DNA of 64,000 nt, taken from NCBI RefSeq assembly GCF_037943105.1, contig NZ_CP149803.1, positions 1,488,001 through 1,552,000 on the forward strand. Reading direction: 5' to 3'. Source of the stretch: Pseudomonas sp. TMP9 (GTDB taxonomy: Bacteria; Pseudomonadota; Gammaproteobacteria; Pseudomonadales; Pseudomonadaceae). Positions 8,136 to 15,865 of the stretch are shown here, in pieces (within the stretch, counting starts at the first letter, position 1; the number at the start of each line of letters is the position of its first letter). The notes beneath the pieces were generated by a model. The model did not search any database, was not told the DNA's origin, and saw nothing but the letters and a program-made list of their open reading frames with translations. Made by a program: the position numbers and the translations under genes.

Positions 8136-9983
8136 TTATTCTGCCAATACCGTGCGGTTGCGGCCTTGGGTTTTGGCTTGATAGAGCGCGGCATCCGCGC
8201 GCTGCACGATGACCTCGGCGTTGTGCTCGGTGCTGGGAACCATGACCGCCACACCAATGCTCACCGTGACGCAACCGAGGGGCGAGTCGTTGTGCGGCAT
8301 GGCTAGATCAGCAATTGTTTGGACTAATTTGTGGGCAATGTCCATGGCGTTGCTGGCTTCGGTCATGGGTGCAATAAAGACAAATTCTTCACCGCCATAG
8401 CGGGCCACAAAGTCGCTGGCGCGGCACACCGTGGAAGCTAGCGTTTGCGCGATCTGTCGCAGGCACACATCACCCGCCGGGTGGCCATAGAGGTCGTTGT
8501 AGCGTTTAAACCAATCCACATCGAGTATGCCCAGCGCTAAAGGCTGGCTTAAGCGTTGGGCGCGCTGCCATTCCTGCTGCAGGATGCTGTCAAAATCACG
8601 GCGATTAGCGATGCCGGTTAAGCCGTCAGTTAGGCTCAAGGCTTCGAGCTTGCTGTTGAGTAACTGCAACTCATCAGTACGTTCTGCAACCCGCTGCTCC
8701 AGTTGGCGCTCAGAGTTTTGCAGGGTGTCTAGCAATTGTTGTTGGGCGCGCAGTAAATCAGTCTGCACTTGGGCTTTATCACGGCGCATCACATTAAAGC
8801 GGTCAGCCAGCGCGAAGGCCAGTAAGAGCATTTCCACGGCTGAGCCCAGTTGAATAGCGTCCACCGTGAAGGCGTTGGTTGGCAAGACACCCACCGCCCT
8901 AAGCAAGGTGGTCGCGGCTCCCAGTATGAGAACGGCGAAAGCGGCCAAGAAGAAATAGGCATTGCGCTGACGTTTAAGGGCGCACGCCACCACCACGATC
9001 AGAATCACTACAACGCTGGCCATGTACAGCACGATACCTGCGCGAACCAGGGTTGGCAGGGCTAAGGCAAACGCCAGCGGCGTGAGGGCGAAGAAGATGA
9101 TCATGCCCAGTAACAACCGGTCTGTTCGCGGCATCAGCTGATCAGTGCGCAGCATGCGGCGCATAAAGAGCAGCAGCGCGCTGAGGGTCAGTGATGCGCC
9201 TGAGTAATAGGCCGCGTTCATATCAAGCAATGTGCCGCCCGGCCATAGTTCGCCCACTAAGCCGTTCTTGATTGCCAAGGTGAAGGCCAGGCAGGTTACA
9301 AAAACCACATACAGCAGGTAAATGCGGTCACGCAGGGCGAAGAACAGCATCAGGTTGAACAGGATCATGGCGCTGACAATGCCGAAGTACCAAGCCTGCA
9401 CCAGGTAGTCATTGCGCTCATGGGCATGGAAGGCCGCCGGTGACCACAGCTGCAGTGGAACCAGCAAACCGATATTGGACGCGATGCGTAGGTACACCAC
9501 CTGCTCGCTGGCGGGCGCTAAGGTCAGGGGGAAAACAAAATTACGGTTGGGGTAGAGGCGTGAGTTGGGTACGTCGCTGCCGGTAACGATTGACCGGTAC
9601 TGGCCACTGGCATCGGGCAGGTGTGCTTGGATAAACGCGATGCGCGGGTTATCAACCGTCAACATGCGTTCAAGCGGTGTGTTGCTGTGATTGCGTAACG
9701 TTAAGCGCAACCAGTAAGCGGAGCGGGTAAAGCCGAGGTTCAGGGAGCTGCTGGCCGGTAAGTCAGTCTTAAAGCGCGCGGCCTGTGCCGCGGTTTGAAC
9801 ATCTGCCAGCGTCAGGTTTCGCTCAGGGTCTTCCAGCAGCGCGACAAATTCGCTGAGCGACAGCGCCCCCGCCGGCATTACCGTGGCATCCAAGGCCTCC
9901 GTCGCCCAGGCGCACGAGGCCAGCCAGGCCATGCAGAACAATAGCCATCTGATTGGGTGCCGAGGGGTGCGAGGGCTGTGCAT
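8136..9983 (-). CDS. 7TMR-DISM sensor diguanylate cyclase
   Basis: 615 residues. Order: signal peptide (about 10-27), periplasmic 7TMR-DISM extracellular domain (30-170), seven hydrophobic helices (about 180-390), a coiled-coil linker (400-450) and a C-terminal GGDEF domain. The active-site loop is GGEEF at 530-534 and an RASD sequence five residues upstream (521-524) is an intact inhibitory I-site, so a product-inhibited c-di-GMP synthase is expected. No EAL domain. The ATG at 9983 is chosen because it gives a clean signal peptide; the frame extends 31 codons upstream. The ligand of the periplasmic domain is unknown. Confidence 0.9.
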   Translation of the reverse strand: MHSPRTPRHPIRWLLFCMAWLASCAWATEALDATVMPAGALSLSEFVALLEDPERNLTLADVQTAAQAARFKTDLPASSSLNLGFTRSAYWLRLTLRNHSNTPLERMLTVDNPRIAFIQAHLPDASGQYRSIVTGSDVPNSRLYPNRNFVFPLTLAPASEQVVYLRIASNIGLLVPLQLWSPAAFHAHERNDYLVQAWYFGIVSAMILFNLMLFFALRDRIYLLYVVFVTCLAFTLAIKNGLVGELWPGGTLLDMNAAYYSGASLTLSALLLFMRRMLRTDQLMPRTDRLLLGMIIFFALTPLAFALALPTLVRAGIVLYMASVVVILIVVVACALKRQRNAYFFLAAFAVLILGAATTLLRAVGVLPTNAFTVDAIQLGSAVEMLLLAFALADRFNVMRRDKAQVQTDLLRAQQQLLDTLQNSERQLEQRVAERTDELQLLNSKLEALSLTDGLTGIANRRDFDSILQQEWQRAQRLSQPLALGILDVDWFKRYNDLYGHPAGDVCLRQIAQTLASTVCRASDFVARYGGEEFVFIAPMTEASNAMDIAHKLVQTIADLAMPHNDSPLGCVTVSIGVAVMVPSTEHNAEVIVQRADAALYQAKTQGRNRTVLAE

Positions 9984-10110
9984 GGTGAGCGTTCCGCGGG
10001 TGTTTGGAGTGAATGATTGGCGCAAGCCAAGCCGTGATCCTGACCGCAGGTTAGTCCACGGGGCCATTATGGCCATCGCTCAATCGCCGATCAGTAAACC
10101 GCCATAACGT

Positions 10111-10647
10111 TTAGCTGCGCACCGCGCTGATTTTTTTCACCGCTGCAATCCAGTTGGAATCGAGTGCTGGCTGATCAATATCCATCCCCACGCTCTGCAT
10201 GCGTTCTCTATGCCGGTCGATTTCCGCAACGGCTTCGCTGAGTGCGCTGGAGTTGGCGTCCAGTTGGTGCATTTGGGTCAGGCCGAGGTGGTAGAAGCGC
10301 AGCAGGTGCATCGCGTCTGGATCATGTACCGCTACGCCCGCTTTGACATGGTGCATCACGTTGGTGATGCGCATGAGGCTGCGCTTTAGTCGCCAGCCAT
10401 AAACAGCAGCAGCCATCCATGGTTTAGTCCACATCACACGGCGCACCACGGCCACCGTCAGCACTAAGGCGAGCACCACGCCGCTCATGTTCCAGTGAAA
10501 ATTATCCCCTCCCGGTTGGCCAAATAGCATGACCGCCGCGGTGGACAACAGCATCGCCAGGGCAACAAACCCCAAGGCGATGATCAGCGTGCTGCGCCGG
10601 GTTTGCTGGCGGTAGCGTTCAGGGTTTTGCTGCTGGATTTCGAACAT
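10111..10647 (-). CDS. DUF3087 family membrane protein
   Basis: 178-residue protein beginning MFEIQQQNPERYRQQTRRS. Two hydrophobic helices (about 22-44 and 55-75) with the short GQPGGDNFHWN loop between them, then a soluble helical C-terminus. I recognise the family (DUF3087) but not its function. The long open frame upstream (31 codons) has no helix and no Shine-Dalgarno, so I start at 10647. It lies 127 bases upstream of the diguanylate cyclase on the same strand and is divergent from the ClpP-like gene. Confidence 0.75.
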   Translation of the reverse strand: MFEIQQQNPERYRQQTRRSTLIIALGFVALAMLLSTAAVMLFGQPGGDNFHWNMSGVVLALVLTVAVVRRVMWTKPWMAAAVYGWRLKRSLMRITNVMHHVKAGVAVHDPDAMHLLRFYHLGLTQMHQLDANSSALSEAVAEIDRHRERMQSVGMDIDQPALDSNWIAAVKKISAVRS

Positions 10648-10775
10648 CGTGGCCACGGGGCACTCTCTGCGGTGAAATGGGCGATTTAATTGAAGTTGTT
10701 GCGCGTAGGCGTAAGCGTCGCTGCAGGGTATCTTGCCCACCGATAAATAATGTTGCGTTAGGGATTATCAGATTT

Positions 10776-11348
10776 ATGCGCCGGAGAGTGTTTCAGGCTG
10801 TAATTAGCTGCGCGGTGCTGCTCTGCGCCAATAATGCCTTAGCCAAAGTTGAGGTGCAGGCCGGGCCGGATAAGACCCTTGGGCCAATCCTGGTGGCGAA
10901 AGTCTCCGAGGACATCGTGCCGGGCGATTATGAGGCCTTGCTCAAGGGCATCAAGGCCAACCCGGGTAAATTTAACCGCAAGGTGGTCATGCTCGACAGT
11001 ATTGGCGGCAGCGTCAGTGAGGCCATTCGCATGGGTCGGCTGCTGCGCGAAACGGGCTTCGATACGTGGGTGCCAAGTGGTGCAGTGTGCCAAGGCAGTT
11101 GCGTATACCTACTGGCAGCCGGCCACGCTAAAACAGTGCGCGGTCATGTTGCTATACACCGGCCTTATTACCCTGGCAGTGATTCCGTACATTCCGCCTC
11201 TAAGGCCAGTGCAAGCCGCGCCAGTCAGGTGGCCTACTTTAAGGAAATGCAGGTGCCGCTGGCGCTGCTTGAGGCGATTAACAGCACCGAGCCGCGTCGT
11301 ATGCGCGTGTTGACCGCGAGCGAGTTGGCGCGTTTTCACCTGAGGTGA
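10776..11348 (+). CDS. periplasmic ClpP-like protein (COG3904 type)
   Basis: 190 residues with a signal peptide ending near ALA (23). The core holds LDSIGGSVSEAIRMGRLLRE and a later GAVCQGSCVYLLAAG ... VAIHRP. This resembles the ClpP/crotonase fold, with SIGGS as the oxyanion loop and the Ser in GSC as a possible nucleophile, followed by a His in AIHRP. The family is known as predicted periplasmic proteins of COG3904. No operon partner: it is divergent from DUF3087 and convergent with the glycine-zipper gene. Protease activity is an inference from fold only. Confidence 0.75.
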   Translation: MRRRVFQAVISCAVLLCANNALAKVEVQAGPDKTLGPILVAKVSEDIVPGDYEALLKGIKANPGKFNRKVVMLDSIGGSVSEAIRMGRLLRETGFDTWVPSGAVCQGSCVYLLAAGHAKTVRGHVAIHRPYYPGSDSVHSASKASASRASQVAYFKEMQVPLALLEAINSTEPRRMRVLTASELARFHLR

Positions 11349-11413
11349 GGCGTGCGCCTGGCATCGTTGCCCAGCTCTCAGCTGCTGCGCTGTCTCCTGG
11401 CCTGCGCTCGGCT

Positions 11414-11965
11414 TTAGCGCTGGGTCTGTGGCGCGCTGGCCGGCGTCATGTTGATGTCCTTAACCAAGCCTGCTGTGGCCTTAATGACCTCGCGAGCCAT
11501 GTGAGTTTGCTGTGCGTTGTGAGTTTGCGCCACCAGCACCACATCGCTGTAAGTAGCGCTATTGGCCGGCATGTTGGACCGCCCATAAGGCTGGCCGGCG
11601 AACGCTGATGCACCAATGACGCGGCCTAAAAAACCACCGATAAGAGCTCCCGCACCCATCAGCGCGAAGGATGTGAGCAGCGGGCTGGCATGGAATAGGC
11701 TGGCCTCACTGACGATCAATGCCACTGCAAGCAACGCACCCATGCCGATGCCAATGCCGGCACCAATGGTGGTGTCGAACAACGTGTTTTTCAGGGCTTT
11801 GTTGCGGCGTGCCGGTGTTACAGACGCCGTAGCTGCGTCGACGCTGCTAGTAACTATCTGCAGTTGCTCGCTGTGTAAGCCGCGCTGTATCAGCTGAGCT
11901 AGCGCCTGTTCGGCGCTGCTGCGCTGGCTGAAGAAGCCTGATACGTGGTGACGGTAAAGGTCCAT
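11414..11965 (-). CDS. glycine-zipper membrane protein, stress-type
   Basis: 183 residues. The N-terminal ~50 residues (YRHHVSGFFSQRSSAEQALAQL start) look like the fold used by heat-induced YflT-type domains. Two Gly-rich hydrophobic helices follow (about 66-88 and 95-118, with GAGIGIGMGALL and GAGALIGGFLGRVIG), a glycine-zipper pattern, then a soluble beta-rich tail. The ATG has AAGGAG six to seven bases upstream. Function unknown; its placement next to CsbD-like and OmpA-like genes suggests envelope stress. The 307 bases upstream (11966-12272) hold only the small ORF at 12187. Confidence 0.65.
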   Translation of the reverse strand: MDLYRHHVSGFFSQRSSAEQALAQLIQRGLHSEQLQIVTSSVDAATASVTPARRNKALKNTLFDTTIGAGIGIGMGALLAVALIVSEASLFHASPLLTSFALMGAGALIGGFLGRVIGASAFAGQPYGRSNMPANSATYSDVVLVAQTHNAQQTHMAREVIKATAGLVKDINMTPASAPQTQR

Positions 11966-12186
11966 GGTGCAGCTCCTTGTCGTGATCCGTCACTGACGGC
12001 CGAGCACCAGCTTAGGGGGCTCTGGCAAACCCGTCTGTGCGCCGCCGTACGCACCCGCCGCGAAACTCTTTTCGCAATGTTTACGCTATGCGCGCCAGCG
12101 TACCGACAGGCTCTGCTGTTACTGCGATTGTTGGCTCTGCAAGCTGCGTCCTTAGCCTAAGAGCAGCGCTGATAAGGGAGTTCAAC

Positions 12187-12276
12187 ATGTGTGCAGCTAT
12201 GCGACCTGATCAGTTGATGGTGTGTGTGGGTTGTCATGAAGGTGTCACTCGTTGTGCTGCGCCAGGACGGCCATGA
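12187..12276 (+). CDS. possible 29-residue leader ORF coupled to CsbD-like gene
   Basis: ATG at 12187 has AAGGGAG upstream (spacing 6) and encodes 29 residues beginning MCAAMRPDQL, with four Cys in total including a CVGC motif. Its stop overlaps the start of the next gene (ATGA at 12273-12276), a layout for translational coupling. I know no family. It may be a real small protein, a leader, or chance. Confidence 0.35.
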   Translation: MCAAMRPDQLMVCVGCHEGVTRCAAPGRP

Positions 12277-12503
12277 ATCTGCCCGCATTGCAGCATCTGA
12301 AAGGCCAATGGCGTCAGCACCTAGGCGCCATGCGAATGGCATGGGCGCGCGCGTTACACAACCCTGAACTGCACCATGCCGGCCATATGCAGCGTTTAGC
12401 AGGCTTGCTGCAGGCGCGTTATGGCTTCTCCCGCAGCGATGCTGATGCTCAGGTCCAAGGTTTTTTTGCCCGCAAAAGCCAGCGTGACAGTGGCCCCGTT
12501 TAA
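12273..12503 (+). CDS. CsbD-like stress protein
   Basis: 76-residue hydrophilic protein. LKGQWRQHLGAMRMAW near the start and LAGLLQARYGFSRSDADAQV near the end align by eye with the CsbD pattern (IKGNWKQLKGKVKEKWG ... LVGKIQERYGISREEAEKQV). CsbD proteins are general-stress induced and of unknown mechanism. It begins inside the ATGA overlap with the 29-residue ORF, and no independent Shine-Dalgarno is obvious, so coupling is likely. It is a divergent family member. Confidence 0.65.
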   Translation: MNLPALQHLKGQWRQHLGAMRMAWARALHNPELHHAGHMQRLAGLLQARYGFSRSDADAQVQGFFARKSQRDSGPV

Positions 12504-12554
12504 GCGCGGTGCTGTTTGCAACCAAGGCGCTTGTCGGCTGATTGGAGAAACCTG

Positions 12555-12695
12555 ATGAACATGGACTTCCGCCCACTTTTATTGGCCTTCGCCCTCGCTT
12601 ATGCCGGGCTGGCCGTGGGCAGCCTGCTGATTGCTCTAAACATGGCGCAGAACGCTGCGCCCAGCTGCGTCGTGAGCCGTTGCTCCGGCCGCTAA
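12555..12695 (+). CDS. 46-residue single-pass membrane protein
   Basis: ATG at 12555 is preceded by GGAGA with a 5-base gap. The product starts MNMDFRPLLLAFALAYAGLA and has one hydrophobic helix (about residues 7-29), then a short tail with two Cys ending CSGR. No family recognised. The good ribosome site, the membrane-helix composition and the place within a cluster of small stress/envelope genes support it as a real small protein. Confidence 0.5.
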   Translation: MNMDFRPLLLAFALAYAGLAVGSLLIALNMAQNAAPSCVVSRCSGR

Positions 12696-12800
12696 AAATG
12701 CTCGCTGCAGTGCTGCTTAGCGCTGCGGTCTAGCCAACCTGAGTGTGCGCGTGGAAAAAACCGCCGCCCGCTCACCCGTAATTGCTTTGAGGACATACCT

Positions 12801-13205
12801 ATGAACAGGACTTCATCCATGCTTTCTGGCACGACTGCGTTACGACTGGCCGGCCTCTTTACTGGGCTGCTGTTGCTGAGCGCCTGCGCCGCACCGCCGG
12901 TAGCGCCCAATCAAGCGTTGCAAGCGGCTGAATCGGCGATCAGCAATGCCGAACAAGCGCGTGTGGCTGACTACGCCTCGCCGGAGTTGGGCGTTGCGCG
13001 GGAGAAACTGGCTGCGGCTAATTTGGCCGTCCAGCGCGAACAAATGTTGATGGCTGAGCGCTTGGCGGATCAGTCGCGGGTTGAAGCCGAATTGGCGCTG
13101 GCCAAGTCGCAAGCAACCAAGGCCAACGTTGTTAACGACGAAATGCGTAAAAGCACCAACAGCCTCAAGCAAGAAATGCAGCGCAACACAGGAGCTCAAC
13201 AATGA
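12801..13205 (+). CDS. DUF4398 lipoprotein
   Basis: 134 residues; lipobox LLSAC with Cys29. The mature part is an alpha-helical, Ala/Gln/Glu-rich DUF4398 domain (LQAAESAISNAEQARVADYA then SPELGVAREKL), probably periplasmic coiled coil. Its stop overlaps the start of the OmpA-like gene by four bases (ATGA), so the two are translated as a pair. Such DUF4398/OmpA pairs are common in pseudomonads and probably link the outer membrane to peptidoglycan. Confidence 0.85.
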   Translation: MNRTSSMLSGTTALRLAGLFTGLLLLSACAAPPVAPNQALQAAESAISNAEQARVADYASPELGVAREKLAAANLAVQREQMLMAERLADQSRVEAELALAKSQATKANVVNDEMRKSTNSLKQEMQRNTGAQQ

Positions 13206-13978
13206 ACACGGCCCATAACGTGAAGTACCTGTTGCTGGCTGCTGCCATCAGCCTGACCCTGGCTGGCTGTGCTTCTCCGCCGACTATGCCGCAAGGTGCA
13301 GCGGATGCCCGCACTAAACTTACGCGCCTGCAAGCTGACCCGCAGCTTAATACCCGGGCACCGGTGGCGCTTAAAGCGGCTGAGCAGGCGGTGATCGTTG
13401 CCGAACAACCGCGTGAAGACGAGGCAGAGGAGCAAGCACTGGGTCAGCATCTGGTGGTGATGGCTGACCGTAAAGTAGAAATCGCCAGCGCCTTAGCGCA
13501 AGCGCGGTTTTATGAAGATCAGCGCAAAGCCCTTAGCGCCCAACGCGAAGGCGCACGTTTGGATTCACGCACCCGTGAGGCTGATCAGTTGCAGCAGCAA
13601 CTGGACGAGCTGAATGCCAAGCAAACTGAGCGTGGCTTGGTCATGACTCTGGGCGATGTACTGTTTGCCACGGCTCGCTCCGAGTTGCGTGCGGGTACGG
13701 CGAATAACCTGGGCAAGTTAGCGATTTTTCTTAAGCAGAACCCTGAGCGGCGCGTGATGATTGAAGGGCATACCGATAGCGTCGGTAGTGAAGAAAATAA
13801 CCTCAGCTTGTCCCAGCGCCGTGCTGCATCGGTGATGAGTTACCTAACAGGCCAAGGTGTTGCACCAAGCCGTTTGAGTGCTGCAGGTAAAGGCGAGAGC
13901 ATGCCGGTTGCCGGTAATGAATCGGCCTCGGGCCGGCAGATGAACCGCCGCGTTGAGCTCATCATCAGCGAAGAGTAA
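13202..13978 (+). CDS. OmpA-domain lipoprotein with DUF4398 N-terminus
   Basis: 258 residues; lipobox LAGC with Cys23. Residues 25-110 repeat the DUF4398 helix pattern of the preceding gene, 110-145 is a Gln/Glu-rich coiled coil, and 145-258 is an OmpA C-terminal peptidoglycan-binding domain (LGDVLFATARSEL, IEGHTDSVGSEENN, LSLSQRRAASV, MNRRVEL). The N-terminal similarity to the neighbour suggests the two arose by duplication and may form a hetero-oligomer anchored in the outer membrane. Confidence 0.9.
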   Translation: MNTAHNVKYLLLAAAISLTLAGCASPPTMPQGAADARTKLTRLQADPQLNTRAPVALKAAEQAVIVAEQPREDEAEEQALGQHLVVMADRKVEIASALAQARFYEDQRKALSAQREGARLDSRTREADQLQQQLDELNAKQTERGLVMTLGDVLFATARSELRAGTANNLGKLAIFLKQNPERRVMIEGHTDSVGSEENNLSLSQRRAASVMSYLTGQGVAPSRLSAAGKGESMPVAGNESASGRQMNRRVELIISEE

Positions 13979-14080
13979 ACCTGCAGCCGTGATGGTTGAT
14001 TAGCCGTGTTTGTAAGCACGGCCGCGCTTTAGCAGCCCGGCGTTGCGCTTACAGCCAGGACGGTATCGACCGTGTAAAAG

Positions 14081-14104
14081 AAGGCCCACTCAGTGGGCCT
14101 TTTG
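14081..14104. terminator. bidirectional terminator
   Basis: 9-bp stem AAGGCCCAC / GTGGGCCTT with loop TCA; T-tract follows on plus and a TTCTTTT tract on minus. It serves the OmpA-like gene and the convergent cysW. Confidence 0.85.
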
Positions 14105-14121
14105 CTGTGGCGAGTAAACCG

Positions 14122-14952
14122 CTAAACCGCCTCAGAACGTTGCATCAGGCTGCGTTGCCGCCATTCCATAAAGGTTTTCAGCAGCAAGGTCAGCAGAGCC
14201 ATGCAGGCCAGCAGCGCAGCGGCGGTAAAAGCGGCGGCGGGCTTGTAATCGTTGTTCAGCTGATCGACCAGCAGCGGCAGGGTCAGGGTCTGGTTGATGA
14301 TGGTGCCGGACACCACTGACACCGCACCGAACTCACCCACCGCGCGGGCATTGGTGATGACCACGCCATACAGCAGTGCCCATTTGATCTTCGGCAGGGT
14401 GATGTGGCGGAAAATCTGCCAGCCATTGGCCCCCAGACACAGTGCTGCGGTTTCTTCATCCTGGCCTTGGGCCTGCATCACCGGAATCAGAATGCGCGCC
14501 ACATAGGGCGCGGTGACAAACACCGTGACCATGACGATACCCGGCCAGGCAAACATCAACTGCATGCCGTTATCGTAGAACCAGCGCCCCAGCGCGTGTT
14601 CCAGCCCATACACCACCAAGTAACAGAGCCCGGCCACCACCGGTGACACCGCGTACGGGATGTCGAGCAGGGTGGTCAGCAGCTTGCGCCCGCGAAAATC
14701 GTAATGGGTTACGCACCAGGCCAGCAGAATGCCGAAACACAGGTTGATCGGCACCGTCAGCGCCGCCACCAGCAGGGTTAGGCCGATGGCGTGGAGCATA
14801 AAGTCCTCACCCAGGTTGCCCCACAACAAGGCCAGGCCACCGGAGAAGGCTTTAGTGAAAATCAGCGCCAGCGGCACCAGCAGAATCAGGGTGATCAGGC
14901 TCAGCCCAAGGCCGATCAACAGCCATTGGTGCCAGTATTGAGGTTTTTTCAT
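14122..14952 (-). CDS. cysW: sulfate ABC transporter permease CysW (set 1)
   Basis: 276-residue inner-membrane permease with about six helices. The EAA loop (DEETAALCLGANGWQIFRHITLPKIKW) contacts the ATPase. CysW and CysT form the channel for sulfate/thiosulfate uptake. The start at 14952 overlaps the cysT stop by four bases (ATGA); a start six codons upstream is possible but lacks a ribosome site. No ATPase gene follows in this operon, so it presumably uses the CysA encoded at 21159. A second CysW is at 20283. Confidence 0.93.
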   Translation of the reverse strand: MKKPQYWHQWLLIGLGLSLITLILLVPLALIFTKAFSGGLALLWGNLGEDFMLHAIGLTLLVAALTVPINLCFGILLAWCVTHYDFRGRKLLTTLLDIPYAVSPVVAGLCYLVVYGLEHALGRWFYDNGMQLMFAWPGIVMVTVFVTAPYVARILIPVMQAQGQDEETAALCLGANGWQIFRHITLPKIKWALLYGVVITNARAVGEFGAVSVVSGTIINQTLTLPLLVDQLNNDYKPAAAFTAAALLACMALLTLLLKTFMEWRQRSLMQRSEAV

Positions 14953-15797
14953 ATGCCTTGCCGTTGCCATTTGAACAGGCGGCCTTGCAGCACTTGCAGG
15001 CTAAACAGCAGCACCAGTGAGGCCAGCAGAATGACCGAGGCAATTGCCGCAGCCGCGGGGTAGTTGAACTCCTGCAACCGCACGAAAATCATCAGCGAAG
15101 TCACTTCAGTTTTGAACGGGATGTTGCCAGCAATCATGATCACCGCGCCAAACTCGCCTAGGCTGCGGATAAACGATTGCGAAGCGCCGGTCAGCAGCGC
15201 CGGAATCAGGGTGGGCAGCACCACGTAAAAAAACGTTTGCACACGATTAGCGCCCAGAGTGCTGGCGGCTTCCTCGTAGTCGCGGCCTAGATCCTGTAGC
15301 ACCGGCTGCACCGTGCGCACCACAAACGGCAGGCTGGTAAACACCATGGCAATCAAAATGCCGGGGTAGGCGTAGGCCAGTTTGATGCCCATGGGTTCCA
15401 GCCACTGTCCTAACCAACCGCTCGGCGCCAGCAGGGTGGCCAACGTCAGACCCGCCACCGAGGTGGGCAGGGCGAAGGGCAGGTCGATCAGCGCATCCAC
15501 TAAACGGCGGCCGGGGAAGTCATACCGGGTAATGATCCACGCCAGCAAGATGCCGATCAATACGGTGAATACGGTGGCGTAGAACGCGCCGCTAATCGTC
15601 ACCTTATAGCTTTGCACCACGCGCGGATCGCTGATCGCCCGCCAGTACTGCGCCCAGCTCATGTCGCTGACATACAGCAGCAACGCCGAGAGCGGAAACA
15701 GGATCACCAGCGAGATGTAAAAGGTGCTGAAGCCGAAACTCAGACCAAAGCCTGGTAGCAGCGGGTTCTGCAGAAAGAAGCGGGGTGTCTTAGCCAC
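14949..15797 (-). CDS. cysT: sulfate ABC transporter permease CysT (set 1)
   Basis: 282-residue permease, six predicted helices, with the EAA motif in YEEAASTLGANRVQTFFYVVLP. Begins LPGFGLSFGFSTFYISL, typical of CysT/CysU. The start is GTG at 15797 with AGGGA upstream; the ATG beside it is out of frame. It is the middle gene of sbp-cysT-cysW. A hairpin in the 68-base gap to sbp may lower its expression compared with sbp. Paralogue at 19454. Confidence 0.93.
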   Translation of the reverse strand: MAKTPRFFLQNPLLPGFGLSFGFSTFYISLVILFPLSALLLYVSDMSWAQYWRAISDPRVVQSYKVTISGAFYATVFTVLIGILLAWIITRYDFPGRRLVDALIDLPFALPTSVAGLTLATLLAPSGWLGQWLEPMGIKLAYAYPGILIAMVFTSLPFVVRTVQPVLQDLGRDYEEAASTLGANRVQTFFYVVLPTLIPALLTGASQSFIRSLGEFGAVIMIAGNIPFKTEVTSLMIFVRLQEFNYPAAAAIASVILLASLVLLFSLQVLQGRLFKWQRQGI

Positions 15798-15820
15798 ACA
15801 TAAATCCCTGAAAGCACAAA

Positions 15821-15838
15821 CCGCCGTAAAGACGGCGG
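15821..15838 (-). terminator. candidate attenuator hairpin between sbp and cysT (set 1)
   Basis: Stem CCGCCGT / ACGGCGG with a 4-nt loop, 27 bases after the sbp stop on the minus strand and followed there by TTTGTG. A partial terminator here would give more binding protein than permease, a usual ratio in ABC import operons. Confidence 0.5.
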
Positions 15839-15865
15839 CTGTTTGTTGCTCAAACCGATGAAGCC

